Of a stretch of 64,000 nt of DNA, positions 52,208 through 60,687 are shown in pieces. The notes under the pieces are model-generated. The model saw only the letters and a list, made by a program, of their open reading frames with translations, searched no databases and was not told the DNA's origin. Every line of letters starts with the position of its first letter. Position 1 is the stretch's first letter. The DNA comes from Oceanobacillus limi. GTDB lineage: Bacteria; Bacillota; Bacilli; Bacillales; Amphibacillaceae. The position numbers and the translations under genes were made by a program. The DNA lies in assembly GCF_900111445.1 (NCBI RefSeq), contig NZ_FOHE01000006.1, forward strand, positions 62,001-126,000, read 5' to 3'.

Positions 52208-53506
52208 TTGTTTAAGGGGTTTAAAGTTTGGATTAAAATGAGGGATAGCTTTTGGTTCGTTCCTACAGTTTATAGCGTTGTATCATTGGTACTGGTTGTC
52301 CTTTTACATCAAGTGGACGAGTGGCTGCTTCGATATCAAAAGGAAGAATTACCAAACCTGTTAATTATAGATGATAATATTGCGAGGGGGTTATATACAT
52401 CGTTAGTTACTGCGATCTTGACAATGACTACAATTAGCTTCTCGGTAATTATGGTCGTCTTAACTACGTATTCTTCACAATTTTCGCAAAGGACATTACA
52501 AGACTTTATGCAAAGTCGGATTACGCACCACATTTTAGGTGTTTTTTGTTTTGGGTTTATATTTGCGCTAGTAAATTTAATCGTATTGGGAGCTCATGAT
52601 ACAGTGAGTGGACCGGTATTGATGGTTATCATAGCTGTCGTTTCCTTAGGGTTTTTTATTTATTTTATTCATCATGCTTCCCGGTGGCTACAAGTTAGTC
52701 GATTGGTTGATTTTATTCATGTAGATAGTACACGGGTTATAGAAAATCTGAAACAGAAAAAGAAATATGGAGAGCATGAGGCGTGGGATGATAAAGAGAT
52801 TGAGGAAATTAAAACTGTCGTTTATGATGTACATGCTACAGCATCTGGGTATATACAGAAAATTGATTGGTTGTTTTTAGTGAATTGGGCCAAGAAGAAT
52901 GGTTGCATTATTGAAATTCCATATCATATAGGCGCGTATGTTACGAAACATTTACCAATGCTGAAAATTTATCAGTTGAAATCACAAGAACAATGTGAGG
53001 GGCTGGATAGCATCCACGAGTGTATTATTATTGGCAACGAAAGAACAGATCTAGAGGATATCGAATTTAATATACAGAAGTTAGTTGAAATAGCGATTAA
53101 AGCAGTCTCACCTTCAGTAAATGACCCGGACACTGCTATTTCGTGTATTAATAGAATAGGCTCTATATTAGGTGAATTAGGTCGGGATTTCAAAGAAGTA
53201 AGATATTTAACAGACGAGAATGAACAGTTGAGAGTTATCAAACAAGCGCATTCTTATGAGGAATATTTATATAAAAGTTTCCAGCAAATTATATTTTATG
53301 GGAGAGAGGATGTTTCAGTTGGCTATAGTATTCTTGATGTCCTGTATAAAATTACATTAATTATCGAAAATTGGACGATCATTCGAAAAATATGGGCCTT
53401 TCATTATCATATTATAAACGTGTTTGATATGGAGTCGATGAATGAACTGGATCGAAAACATATGGAGGCCATCTATAGAAAGTTGAGAGAAGCATGTGGA
53501 AAGTGA
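52208..53506 (+). CDS. DUF2254 membrane protein
   Basis: A 432-residue protein: four N-terminal membrane helices (WFVPTVYSVVSLVLVVLLH to about 170) and a soluble C-terminal part (VKPS-type segment VSPSVNDPDTAISCINR). This is the DUF2254 family; role unknown, possibly ion or mechanosensitive transport. The TTG at 52208 has GTTAGGGGG at 7-base spacing and is preferred over an earlier TTG. The 290 bases upstream hold no gene. Confidence 0.82.
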   Translation: MFKGFKVWIKMRDSFWFVPTVYSVVSLVLVVLLHQVDEWLLRYQKEELPNLLIIDDNIARGLYTSLVTAILTMTTISFSVIMVVLTTYSSQFSQRTLQDFMQSRITHHILGVFCFGFIFALVNLIVLGAHDTVSGPVLMVIIAVVSLGFFIYFIHHASRWLQVSRLVDFIHVDSTRVIENLKQKKKYGEHEAWDDKEIEEIKTVVYDVHATASGYIQKIDWLFLVNWAKKNGCIIEIPYHIGAYVTKHLPMLKIYQLKSQEQCEGLDSIHECIIIGNERTDLEDIEFNIQKLVEIAIKAVSPSVNDPDTAISCINRIGSILGELGRDFKEVRYLTDENEQLRVIKQAHSYEEYLYKSFQQIIFYGREDVSVGYSILDVLYKITLIIENWTIIRKIWAFHYHIINVFDMESMNELDRKHMEAIYRKLREACGK

Positions 53507-53517
53507 TGTTGAGGTGT

Positions 53518-53550
53518 GGGGGCTAGTCCAACATGGTTAGCCCCTGTTTT
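53518..53550. terminator. terminator between the DUF2254 gene and yuiD
   Basis: GGGGCTA pairs with TAGCCCC, followed by TGTTTT. Confidence 0.65.
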
Positions 53551-54004
53551 GTTCTGTTAAGTAGCTGAGTGAACCGATCGCAACTCCTAGCGCTGCTCCA
53601 CCAACTACTTCGATAGGCATATGTCCAAGCATTTCTTTCAGTTCTTTCTCACGTTTTTTATAGGAAAAACCAGGGTGGTCATCAGCGAGCTTCTCTAACT
53701 GTTCGTACATATCGTTAACAGCAATGGCAGTTTGTCCAGCTTGCCACCGAATTCCCATTGCATCATACATTACAATTAAGCTGAAAATGCTACTCACACC
53801 GAAGTCAATCGATGGTACTCCCTTTTTAAGTGCGATGTAAGTAGTTAAAGATGTTACTGCAGAAGAATGAGAACTAGGCATGTCTCCAGAACCAAATGCC
53901 TTCTTCCAGTCCCATGTGCCGGTTTCTAAATAATGCAATGGCACCTTCAGAAACTGTGCAGCACCAATCCCAATCAAAGCTGTCGTTATTGCTCGATTCA
54001 ACAT
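53537..54004 (-). CDS. yuiD: divergent PAP2-family membrane protein YuiD
   Basis: A 155-residue DUF212 protein: LIGIGAAQFLKVPLHYL, GSGDMPSSHSSAVTSL with the phosphatase-like SSHS motif, and GMGIRWQAGQTA-like region (here DAMGIRWQAGQTAIAVN). About four membrane segments. Related to PAP2 acid phosphatases, but the substrate is unknown. AGGTGAATAT precedes the ATG. Confidence 0.88.
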   Translation of the reverse strand: MLNRAITTALIGIGAAQFLKVPLHYLETGTWDWKKAFGSGDMPSSHSSAVTSLTTYIALKKGVPSIDFGVSSIFSLIVMYDAMGIRWQAGQTAIAVNDMYEQLEKLADDHPGFSYKKREKELKEMLGHMPIEVVGGAALGVAIGSLSYLTEQNRG

Positions 54005-54064
54005 ATATTCACCTCAAACTTAAGATGATACAGAACAAAGCAATTTATACACTCCGATTAAAAA

Positions 54065-54077
54065 GGTGCCAGGCACC
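54065..54077. repeat. dispersed palindrome, single copy
   Basis: GGTGCCAGGCACC, upstream of yuiD. Confidence 0.75.
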
Positions 54078-54311
54078 GATAATGAGAAGAAAGTACTATA
54101 TAGAACGAGAAGGACTTCTTATTCACAATAGTGAATTCGTAATTTATTATAAATTTATAATACTTCTATAGTTATTGGATATATTTCATTTATGTAGGTA
54201 AAGCATGGTTACTATGTTATTAAGCTTAACTACTTCTTGATTTTTACATCATACATAAAGGAATTTTCCCATTGCAGCATGACCTATTATTATCCGAAGG
54301 AGATGTCGACT

Positions 54312-54473
54312 TTGCAAAAGGAAAATTTATTAAAAAAGATCAATCAAAAAAGAGAAATGATGCTAAAAACTGCCAAACTTACTGGGTTTGGGAGCAAACA
54401 TACATTAGAAAGTAGTAGAGAAGTTGATCTGTTAATCATTCAATATCAACGTTTAACAGTGAGTGAAGGATAA
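54312..54473 (+). CDS. Spo0E-family aspartyl-phosphate phosphatase
   Basis: A 53-residue protein of the Spo0E family (KENLLKKINQKREMMLKTA, then SSREVDLLIIQYQRL, the SxxxD motif that attacks Spo0A-phosphate). The TTG at 54312 is preceded by GAAGGAG at 9-base spacing; longer in-frame starts would read through that site. It lowers Spo0A activation and delays sporulation. It lies 57 bases before the codY homologue. Confidence 0.8.
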   Translation: MQKENLLKKINQKREMMLKTAKLTGFGSKHTLESSREVDLLIIQYQRLTVSEG

Positions 54474-54529
54474 AAATAGTAATTTTACCGGAGTGAAGAA
54501 AAACGAATAGGAAATTAGGAGGATACATT

Positions 54530-55336
54530 ATGAATTTATTAACGAAAACGAGAAGCATGAACTCCATGTTACAAAAATCAACTGGAAAGTCTGTAAATTA
54601 TAATGACATGGCGGTTACATTAACAGAAATCATTAAAGGGAATGTTTTCATTCTTAATCGTGAAGGTGAATTGCTTGGATTCGCAATTAACCAGGAAATT
54701 GACAATGAGCGGATGAGAAGCATGTTAGAAGAGAGACAATTTCCTGAAGAGTATACAAAGGGATTGTTTGAAATTCGTGAAACTACTGCAAATATTACTG
54801 TGGAAAGTAATTATACAGTTTTCCCTATTGAAAATCGTGAATTTTTCAAAGATGGGTTAACTACAATCGTACCAATTATTGGTGGTGGAGACCGTCTTGG
54901 AACATTAGTAATAGGCAGAATATCTGAGAGCTTTAACGATGATGATTTGTTACTTGCTGAATATGGTGCAACGGTTGTTGGATTAGAGATTCTACATGAA
55001 AATACAGAACAAGTTAAGGTAGAGGCAAGAACAAAAGCGATTGCTCAAATGGCAATTAGTTCCCTATCCTTTAGTGAATTAGAAGCTATTGAATACATTC
55101 TCGAGGAACTTAATGGCATAGAAGGCTTGCTTGTCGCTTCTAAAGTAGCTGATCGAGTAGGAATTACGCGTTCCGTAATTGTTAATGCACTGAGAAAACT
55201 TGAAAGTGCTGGTGTTATTGATTCTCGTTCGTTGGGGATGAAAGGTACGTATATTAAAGTCTTAAATGAACGTTTTCTTGAAGAACTTGAAGAAGTAGGA
55301 AACCCAAGTATTAGTAAGATTCGTTTAAATGGTTAG
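54530..55336 (+). CDS. codY: CodY-family transcriptional repressor
   Basis: A 268-residue CodY with the GAF-type N-domain, the Arg-Met pair [18 protein letters not shown] of the branched-chain amino acid pocket, and the C-terminal winged helix [28 protein letters not shown], almost identical to known DNA-binding helices. The N-domain is more diverged ([26 protein letters not shown]). It is not in the usual xerC-hslV-hslU-codY operon, so it is either a relocated or a second copy. AGGAGGATACATT precedes the ATG. Confidence 0.92.
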   Translation: MNLLTKTRSMNSMLQKSTGKSVNYNDMAVTLTEIIKGNVFILNREGELLGFAINQEIDNERMRSMLEERQFPEEYTKGLFEIRETTANITVESNYTVFPIENREFFKDGLTTIVPIIGGGDRLGTLVIGRISESFNDDDLLLAEYGATVVGLEILHENTEQVKVEARTKAIAQMAISSLSFSELEAIEYILEELNGIEGLLVASKVADRVGITRSVIVNALRKLESAGVIDSRSLGMKGTYIKVLNERFLEELEEVGNPSISKIRLNG

Positions 55337-55382
55337 TATGATTTAAACAACAAAATCATGTGAATGTAACATTAAAAATGGC

Positions 55383-55434
55383 AGGAGGAGCTAAAAGACT
55401 GTTCACGTCTAATGCCCCTCCTATATTATTTTAT
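55383..55434 (+). terminator. codY terminator
   Basis: AGGAGG pairs with CCTCCT, with an inner AGAC/GTCT stem, followed by a T-rich stretch. From 55435 to 55680 no gene is visible. Confidence 0.55.
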
Positions 55435-55685
55435 AAAGTCACGATCAACATAAATTCCGGTGATTTTCCTTAACGTATTCAATTATTTGGAACGGAGGTG
55501 GTAAATACAATTCACTCCTTCATCTAGTTAAATACTTATCAGAATTATCAACCTCCAAGAACAAACATTACCCTCAACACGATGTTCACAAATATTCCAT
55601 AAATAACCCATAATTTACAACTATCTTCTAAAAATGCAATTGATATAATAATATTATAGGAATGGCAAAATTCTACAAAAACTGA

Positions 55686-55703
55686 CAGGTGCCAGGCACT
55701 TGT
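55686..55703. repeat. dispersed palindrome, variant copy
   Basis: ACAGGTGCCAGGCACTTGT, just before the second chemoreceptor gene; a mismatched form of the same core. Confidence 0.75.
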
Positions 55704-55722
55704 ATAAACTGGAGTGTATTAT

Positions 55723-56994
55723 ATGAAAAAGGTTCGTTTTGGTTTGCAGATTAAGTTAACAGCTTTTATTGTTGTTTTATTATTTTTATTAATAACGCTT
55801 CGTACTACAGTGCTAGGCTTTGCACAGCAATACTTAGAAAATACACTGATGCTAAATGTAGTATCTGCATTGGTTAGTATTTTGCTAGGTGCATTGGGGG
55901 CTTATTTAATCATAAAATTATTGATCAAAAAACCATTAAATCAACTTACTCAGTTAGCAGAGCGACTATCTGAAAATGATTTTACGACACGTAGTAAAAT
56001 AAAAACGAAGGATGAGTTTGAGCAGCTAAGTGAAACATTCAATGGTATGGCAGATCGTATCCAAGGATTGATTCAGGAAATACAGCATTCTAGTGAGCAA
56101 ATGAAAACGCAATCAAATGAAGTGCAGAAGGCTTCCAAAGAAACACAAGCAGCTTCTGAACAAATCGCTTCAAATGTTGAAGAGATATCTAATGGAAGTG
56201 AAGTAATGGAAGGGGAAATAAATACAATTGTGGAAACTGCAAATGTTATTTCTGCTTCAAGCCAGCGCGTAGCTAGTAATGTTGATTACGCGAGTAAAGA
56301 TGCTGGGAAAGTAACAGAATTGGTACAGTCCGGGGAAAAGGCTGTATCAACATCAATTGACAAGTCGAAGGTAGTACAGTTAAATGCAGATGAAACGATT
56401 GCAAATGTTACTAATTTAACAAAGCATTCGGATGAAATTGGGGAGATTATTCACGTTATCAGTAGTATAGCAGAACAAACGAATCTCCTAGCGTTAAATG
56501 CTGCAATAGAAGCGGCAAGAGCTGGCGAATCCGGTAAAGGGTTTGCTGTGGTTGCTGATGAAGTTAGGAAGCTTGCGACACAATCCAGTAACTCAACCGA
56601 CACAATACAAAGTTTAATTGTAGCTGTACAAGATGGTATTAAACAAATTGCTGCGGATATGGGTGTAAGTAAGAATGAAATAAATGAAATGGTAATTTCG
56701 ATTAATGATATGGAAGGAATTATGAAAGATATTAATCATGCAACAACGAGTATTAAGAAGCAGATCGAGCAAATTAATACTGAAATGCAAGAATTAACCG
56801 CTAAAAACGAACAAATAGTGGAGGCTACAACTAATACAGCAGGTGCAGTAGAGCAAGCGAAATCAGGTACACAAGAGGTTGCTTCATCCGCACAGCAGCA
56901 GAGTGCAACCATGGAAGAGTTAACGGGCATGTGTGATTCACTCGACTCACTCTCTAACCAACTTGATCAACTCATAAAAACATTTAAAGTGTAA
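55723..56994 (+). CDS. short methyl-accepting chemotaxis protein without sensor domain
   Basis: A 423-residue chemoreceptor: two closely spaced membrane helices (about 9-28 and 40-62) with only a few residues outside, HAMP ([21 protein letters not shown]), and a full signalling domain with [21 protein letters not shown]. With no external domain, it may sense membrane state or an internal signal, or act with another receptor. The ATG at 55723 follows GGAGTG. It is the second receptor in the window and is flanked on both sides by dispersed palindromes. Confidence 0.88.
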   Translation: MKKVRFGLQIKLTAFIVVLLFLLITLRTTVLGFAQQYLENTLMLNVVSALVSILLGALGAYLIIKLLIKKPLNQLTQLAERLSENDFTTRSKIKTKDEFEQLSETFNGMADRIQGLIQEIQHSSEQMKTQSNEVQKASKETQAASEQIASNVEEISNGSEVMEGEINTIVETANVISASSQRVASNVDYASKDAGKVTELVQSGEKAVSTSIDKSKVVQLNADETIANVTNLTKHSDEIGEIIHVISSIAEQTNLLALNAAIEAARAGESGKGFAVVADEVRKLATQSSNSTDTIQSLIVAVQDGIKQIAADMGVSKNEINEMVISINDMEGIMKDINHATTSIKKQIEQINTEMQELTAKNEQIVEATTNTAGAVEQAKSGTQEVASSAQQQSATMEELTGMCDSLDSLSNQLDQLIKTFKV

Positions 56995-57000
56995 TGGATT

Positions 57001-57041
57001 GGTGCCAGGCACTTGTCGAATATCGACAAGTGCCTGGCACC
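57001..57041. repeat. dispersed palindrome, paired hairpin copy
   Basis: GGTGCCAGGCACTTGTCGA (57001-57019) and its exact reverse complement (57023-57041) form a 19-bp stem with a 3-base loop. Placed right after the chemoreceptor and the tiny minus-strand gene, it could terminate both. Confidence 0.9.
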
Positions 57042-57048
57042 TAATATA

Positions 57049-57138
57049 TTATTGGCGATTTTTAGGGAATCTTTTTTTGCCTTTCATTTCATTTAGTTCT
57101 TCTTTGCTTTTATGTTTTTTCTTCTTGTCTTTTGCCAT
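57049..57138 (-). CDS. tiny lysine-rich protein
   Basis: A 29-residue protein (AKDKKKKHKSKEELNEMKGK to end RFPKNRQ). The ribosome site AAAGGAGGAGATTCATT is among the strongest in the window, arguing for real translation. A possible sigma-A promoter (TTGAAG, 17 bp, TATTAC) lies upstream on the minus strand. Function unknown. Confidence 0.6.
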   Translation of the reverse strand: MAKDKKKKHKSKEELNEMKGKKRFPKNRQ

Positions 57139-57230
57139 AATGAATCTCCTCCTTTAGGGTTTAGTTTGACGATTTGTAATAAAAAAATGTACGAATTACT
57201 TCAAATAAAATAAGATTTTTTACCCATGGA

Positions 57231-57237
57231 CATACTA
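57231..57237 (+). promoter_or_regulatory. candidate sigma-G/F -10 element
   Basis: CATACTA, the forespore sigma-G/F -10 core, 33 bases before the 54-residue gene. The -35 (AAATA at 18-bp spacing) is weak. Confidence 0.4.
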
Positions 57238-57269
57238 AACCAGATGGGATTTTTAAAGGAGGTTATTAC

Positions 57270-57434
57270 ATGTCAGAGCAAAATAAGAATCGCAATAAGG
57301 ATAAAGGAAAGCAGCGAAACGTAATTAAATATAACACAGAGCCGGAGCGTAACCGTAAGGATGATGTAGAGTTTTCGAGCGATAGTGAATTTTTAAACAT
57401 TAATGGAAAGAAAAATAAAAGAAAGCGCGATTAA
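57270..57434 (+). CDS. small hydrophilic protein, possibly forespore-expressed
   Basis: A 54-residue, highly charged protein (RNVIKYNTEPERNRKDDVEF, then SSDSEFLNINGKKNKRKRD). AAAGGAGGTTATTAC precedes the ATG. The CATACTA element upstream suggests forespore expression, so a small spore protein is possible. No named family recognised. It is divergent from the tiny lysine-rich gene and ends at a strong terminator. Confidence 0.7.
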   Translation: MSEQNKNRNKDKGKQRNVIKYNTEPERNRKDDVEFSSDSEFLNINGKKNKRKRD

Positions 57435-57494
57435 GAAAGGGACAGATATCTTAGCGGAGTCCGTTTAGAGGTACACACAATTTCATTCAAAGCT

Positions 57495-57536
57495 AAATCG
57501 CACGGTGAGTTATATATAAATTCACCGTGCGATTTT
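57495..57536 (+). terminator. terminator of the small hydrophilic gene
   Basis: AAATCGCACGGTGA pairs with TCACCGTGCGATTT over 14 bp, with a short T-run. 57537-57771 holds no gene. Confidence 0.8.
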
Positions 57537-57771
57537 CTTGTTATGAGAAGAGTCTTGTTGATTTAAAAAGTAAATTCACATATTGGAACTATCAGATTAG
57601 TATGAGGGGATATTGTGAATGGATATACTTAAATTAATGAATTAGGTTTGTGAAATAAGATCTTTTATAATAATTGAATTGGAGATTTTATTAATCGAAT
57701 TAAACCGCAAAAAACAGGAAGAATTCCCCCCTTTTTATTAATACACTAAATGTTATATAAGGGGGGAGATC

Positions 57772-59058
57772 ATGAACAATAAATCCATTGGGTTATATCA
57801 AGGAATTGCCTTATACATTGCAGCTATCCTAGGGTCAGGTGTCCTTTTTTTAACGGGAGTAACGGCATCAATAGCAGGTCCTGCATCCATTTTATCTTGG
57901 TTTATTGTTATTTTAATTTGCTTTCCGCTTGCTTATTCCTTTGCTAGTTTGGCACAAGAATATCCGGATGCTGGTGGAGCAGCAACCTTTGTAAGAAGTT
58001 CTTTCGGATATCATCTTGGCAATATCATTGGGTGGTTTTACTTCGTAACAGCAGCAGTCGGTCAAACAATTGTATCCTTAACCGGTGCTTTTTACGTCAG
58101 TCAGGCATTTGGATATTCACATCTTGAAACAACTGTAACTGCCATCTTTATTTTGGTAATTGCAGGTGTTTCCAATTATTACGGCGTAAATGTCAGTGGC
58201 AAAGTTGCGTTGATTTTAAGTTCTTTATTACTGATTCTTTTATTGGCAACTATATTTGTGTCAATCCCAAGAGTACAATGGGGCAATTTTTCTCCCTTTG
58301 TTCCAAATGGATGGTTTTCTGTCGGAAGTGCGGTAACGTTTATCTTTTGGTCTTTTTTCGGTTGGGAGGCGATCTGTAATCTCGCTTTGTACTTTAAAAG
58401 GCCAGAAAAAGATATCGTCAAAGGAGCTGTTGTTAGTGCAGTTGTCATTGGCTTATTATTTTTATCGTTAAGCCTGGTTACTATAGGAACGGCTACTTAT
58501 GGAAGTAAAGAAAGTAACCTATCCCCTATTGGTGTTATAATGGGGGATACAGTAGGCTTGGGAGCAAAAGTCGTCACGGCATGTTTAGCGTTAATTATTT
58601 GTACAGGGACAGCGAATGCATTTGTAGCCAGTCTTACGCAATTGGGATATTCATTAAGTAGGAATGGGGCCTTTCCAAGATTTTTTTCAAGACTGCATGC
58701 AACTACTCAAATTCCAAGAAAGATGGTTATATTTGTTATCAGTTTTTCGATAACAGGTGTTTTGGTAACAAATGCTTTGTCACTAACGTTTGATGATATA
58801 TTGTTTATACCGACTTCACTTGGAATTATAGTTTACGTTCTAACTATGGCAGCAGGCATTAAATTACTTAGAAAAAACACAATGTCATGGTGGGCATCAC
58901 TTGTGTCCTTCGTTATGTGTTTATTCGTTATTCCTTTTTTTCAGTTATATATTGTTGTTCCTTTGATTGTGGCAGTCTTATATTCAAGTTATATGATTTT
59001 AAGTAAGAAGATTTTATCTTACAAGGAAGGATTGAAATTTCATGAGGGGCCAAAATAA
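57772..59058 (+). CDS. APC-family amino acid exporter-like permease
   Basis: A 428-residue protein with 12 predicted helices and the APC start GLYQGIALYIAAILGSGVLFLTG, most similar in character to YjeH (methionine and branched-chain amino acid efflux). The GGGGGGAGATC site precedes the ATG. Its 3' end overlaps the ada-like gene by 17 bases, so expression is coupled to alkylation repair. The substrate is inferred only by family. Confidence 0.85.
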   Translation: MNNKSIGLYQGIALYIAAILGSGVLFLTGVTASIAGPASILSWFIVILICFPLAYSFASLAQEYPDAGGAATFVRSSFGYHLGNIIGWFYFVTAAVGQTIVSLTGAFYVSQAFGYSHLETTVTAIFILVIAGVSNYYGVNVSGKVALILSSLLLILLLATIFVSIPRVQWGNFSPFVPNGWFSVGSAVTFIFWSFFGWEAICNLALYFKRPEKDIVKGAVVSAVVIGLLFLSLSLVTIGTATYGSKESNLSPIGVIMGDTVGLGAKVVTACLALIICTGTANAFVASLTQLGYSLSRNGAFPRFFSRLHATTQIPRKMVIFVISFSITGVLVTNALSLTFDDILFIPTSLGIIVYVLTMAAGIKLLRKNTMSWWASLVSFVMCLFVIPFFQLYIVVPLIVAVLYSSYMILSKKILSYKEGLKFHEGPK

Positions 59059-59617
59059 TTTGTCTCAAATTGTCATGTGGAATGCCACAATTTCATGTAG
59101 TTCTGCATATGATGGATTATTTTTTTATGCAGTCAAGACAACGGGTGTTTTTTGTCGACCTTCTTGTAAGTCTAGGATCCCTAAACGTGAAAATGTTTCC
59201 TTTTTTTCAAATGCAGCTGAGGCTTGTAAAATGGGATATCGCCCCTGTAAGAGATGTCGGCCAGACTTGAAATCAATAATAACTTATGACCCAATCGAAT
59301 CTGTTATAGAAGATACGATGCAAGCTATCGAAAATAATTATAGTCAAAAAATGACTTTGGATGAAATGGCAGCCATGGTAGGAGTCAGTCCTTTTCATTT
59401 AAACCGGCTCTTCAAAGATAGAACTGGAAATACTCCTCGTATGTATTTGGAAAAGGTCAGGATTACGAAAGCAAAAGAACTTCTTGTAACAACCACCTTA
59501 AATAGCACGGAAATTGGTTATCAAGTTGGGTATCAAAGTATTTCCAGTTTTTATCATGCATTTAAACGGGGTACCGGGCTTTCTCCAAGTCAATTTCAGG
59601 CTCGATATCAGGATTGA
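59042..59617 (+). CDS. adaA: methylphosphotriester acceptor/AraC regulator AdaA
   Basis: A 191-residue protein: an N-terminal zinc domain with four cysteines (VFCRPSCKSRIPKREN, YRPCKRCRPD), the first being the methyl acceptor, and a C-terminal AraC HTH (LDEMAAMVGVSPFHLNRLFKD, STEIGYQVGYQSISSFYHAFK). Methylation of the Cys converts it to an activator of the alkylation operon. The ATG lies inside the permease gene and follows AAGGATTGAAATTTC. adaB follows after 59 bases. Confidence 0.93.
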   Translation: MRGQNNLSQIVMWNATISCSSAYDGLFFYAVKTTGVFCRPSCKSRIPKRENVSFFSNAAEACKMGYRPCKRCRPDLKSIITYDPIESVIEDTMQAIENNYSQKMTLDEMAAMVGVSPFHLNRLFKDRTGNTPRMYLEKVRITKAKELLVTTTLNSTEIGYQVGYQSISSFYHAFKRGTGLSPSQFQARYQD

Positions 59618-59676
59618 TTGGATTTGTTTGATTAAGCGAATAGGCTTAAATTCGACATCCGAAAGGAGATTCAAAT

Positions 59677-60192
59677 ATGTTCCTTTATGATGAGTGCCTT
59701 ACAAATATCGGTTATCTGCGATTTGTATTCAAGGAAGACGGCCGACTTGTTCGCATCTCGTTAACAGAAGACTTTTGGCATGCTTTTACTGCCAAGTACA
59801 AGGTGAAAATGAGTCATGAAATTGGAAGACCTATCCGTCAACAATTTCATGAGTATCTTCATGGAGATAGAAGGCAATTCAACTTGCTGTTTGAATTGGA
59901 AGGGACTTTATTTCAAAAGGAAACGTGGCTAGCCTTACGAAATATTCCTTATGGGGAGGTACGATCCTATTCTGAAATAGCCACTTCTATCAGAAAGCCC
60001 AACGCGAATCGTGCGGTTGGATATGCTAATGCTGTCAATCCTTTGCCGATTCTCATTCCCTGCCATCGTGTAATTGGTAAAAATTGTAATTTGGCCGGCT
60101 ATGCTGGTGGGAGTGGTATGAAGAAACAGTTGTTAGGGATTGAGTGTTTTGAAATATCAGGTGAACAACTGTTAACCCGTAAAATGAAGTAG
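59677..60192 (+). CDS. adaB: O6-methylguanine-DNA methyltransferase AdaB
   Basis: A 171-residue Ogt-type enzyme with the acceptor motif PCHRV (ILIPCHRVIGKN), RAVGYANAVNPLP and the HTH-like YGEVRSYSEIATSI. It repairs O6-methylguanine in a single-turnover transfer. AAAGGAG precedes the ATG. Last intact gene of the exporter-adaA-adaB operon; remnants of another gene follow at once. Confidence 0.93.
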   Translation: MFLYDECLTNIGYLRFVFKEDGRLVRISLTEDFWHAFTAKYKVKMSHEIGRPIRQQFHEYLHGDRRQFNLLFELEGTLFQKETWLALRNIPYGEVRSYSEIATSIRKPNANRAVGYANAVNPLPILIPCHRVIGKNCNLAGYAGGSGMKKQLLGIECFEISGEQLLTRKMK

Positions 60193-60194
60193 AA

Positions 60195-60390
60195 ACAGGG
60201 AAGAGAATTGCTAATGAATTGTTTGCATTGTTTCCTCGTGATTGGAAAATCACTCAAGTAGAAAATAACCGAACCTGCTTATGTTTTTTGGCAGGGATTG
60301 ATAAATGAGATTACTAATGAAAAAATCATAAAGCGTTTTCAAGATGGACAGTACACTCAAGAGTTTAATACAGATACATTTTTAGGATAA
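60195..60390 (+). pseudogene. C-terminal remnant of a GNAT acetyltransferase
   Basis: Right after the adaB stop the sequence reads GKRIANELFALFPRDWKITQVENN, the acetyl-CoA loop of a GNAT protein, then after a one-base frameshift near 60270 PAYVFWQGLINEITNEKIIK and a normal C-terminus ending in a stop at 60388-60390. The N-terminal half is missing, so the fragment is dead. Its junction with adaB marks a past deletion or insertion. Confidence 0.7.
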
Positions 60391-60446
60391 AAAGAAAATG
60401 ACCTTTTGCAATATAATGTGGCGTTAGTTGAAGAGGCCCCCATGCT

Positions 60447-60478
60447 AAAGGGACTTAGAATTTGTTAAGTCCCTTTTT
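60447..60478 (+). terminator. terminator of the ada operon region
   Basis: AAAGGGACTTA pairs with TAAGTCCCTTT, with a T-run. From 60479 to 60687 no further gene is apparent. Confidence 0.8.
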
Positions 60479-60687
60479 GATGTGAGATATCTAATGTGAA
60501 TTTTGTTTGAATTCCTTAGTGAATCGCATTTTGATTTTAAGTGAGAATTAACGTTTTGCACCTCACAACTGAACCCGTTAAGATGTTATGGTAATGATTC
60601 GGTTACCCCAATGTTCTCCTATTTACTTTTTATACGAATTAGTTGACAATAGATAATGTTATTGAAATGGAAAGGGAGAATGAACGG

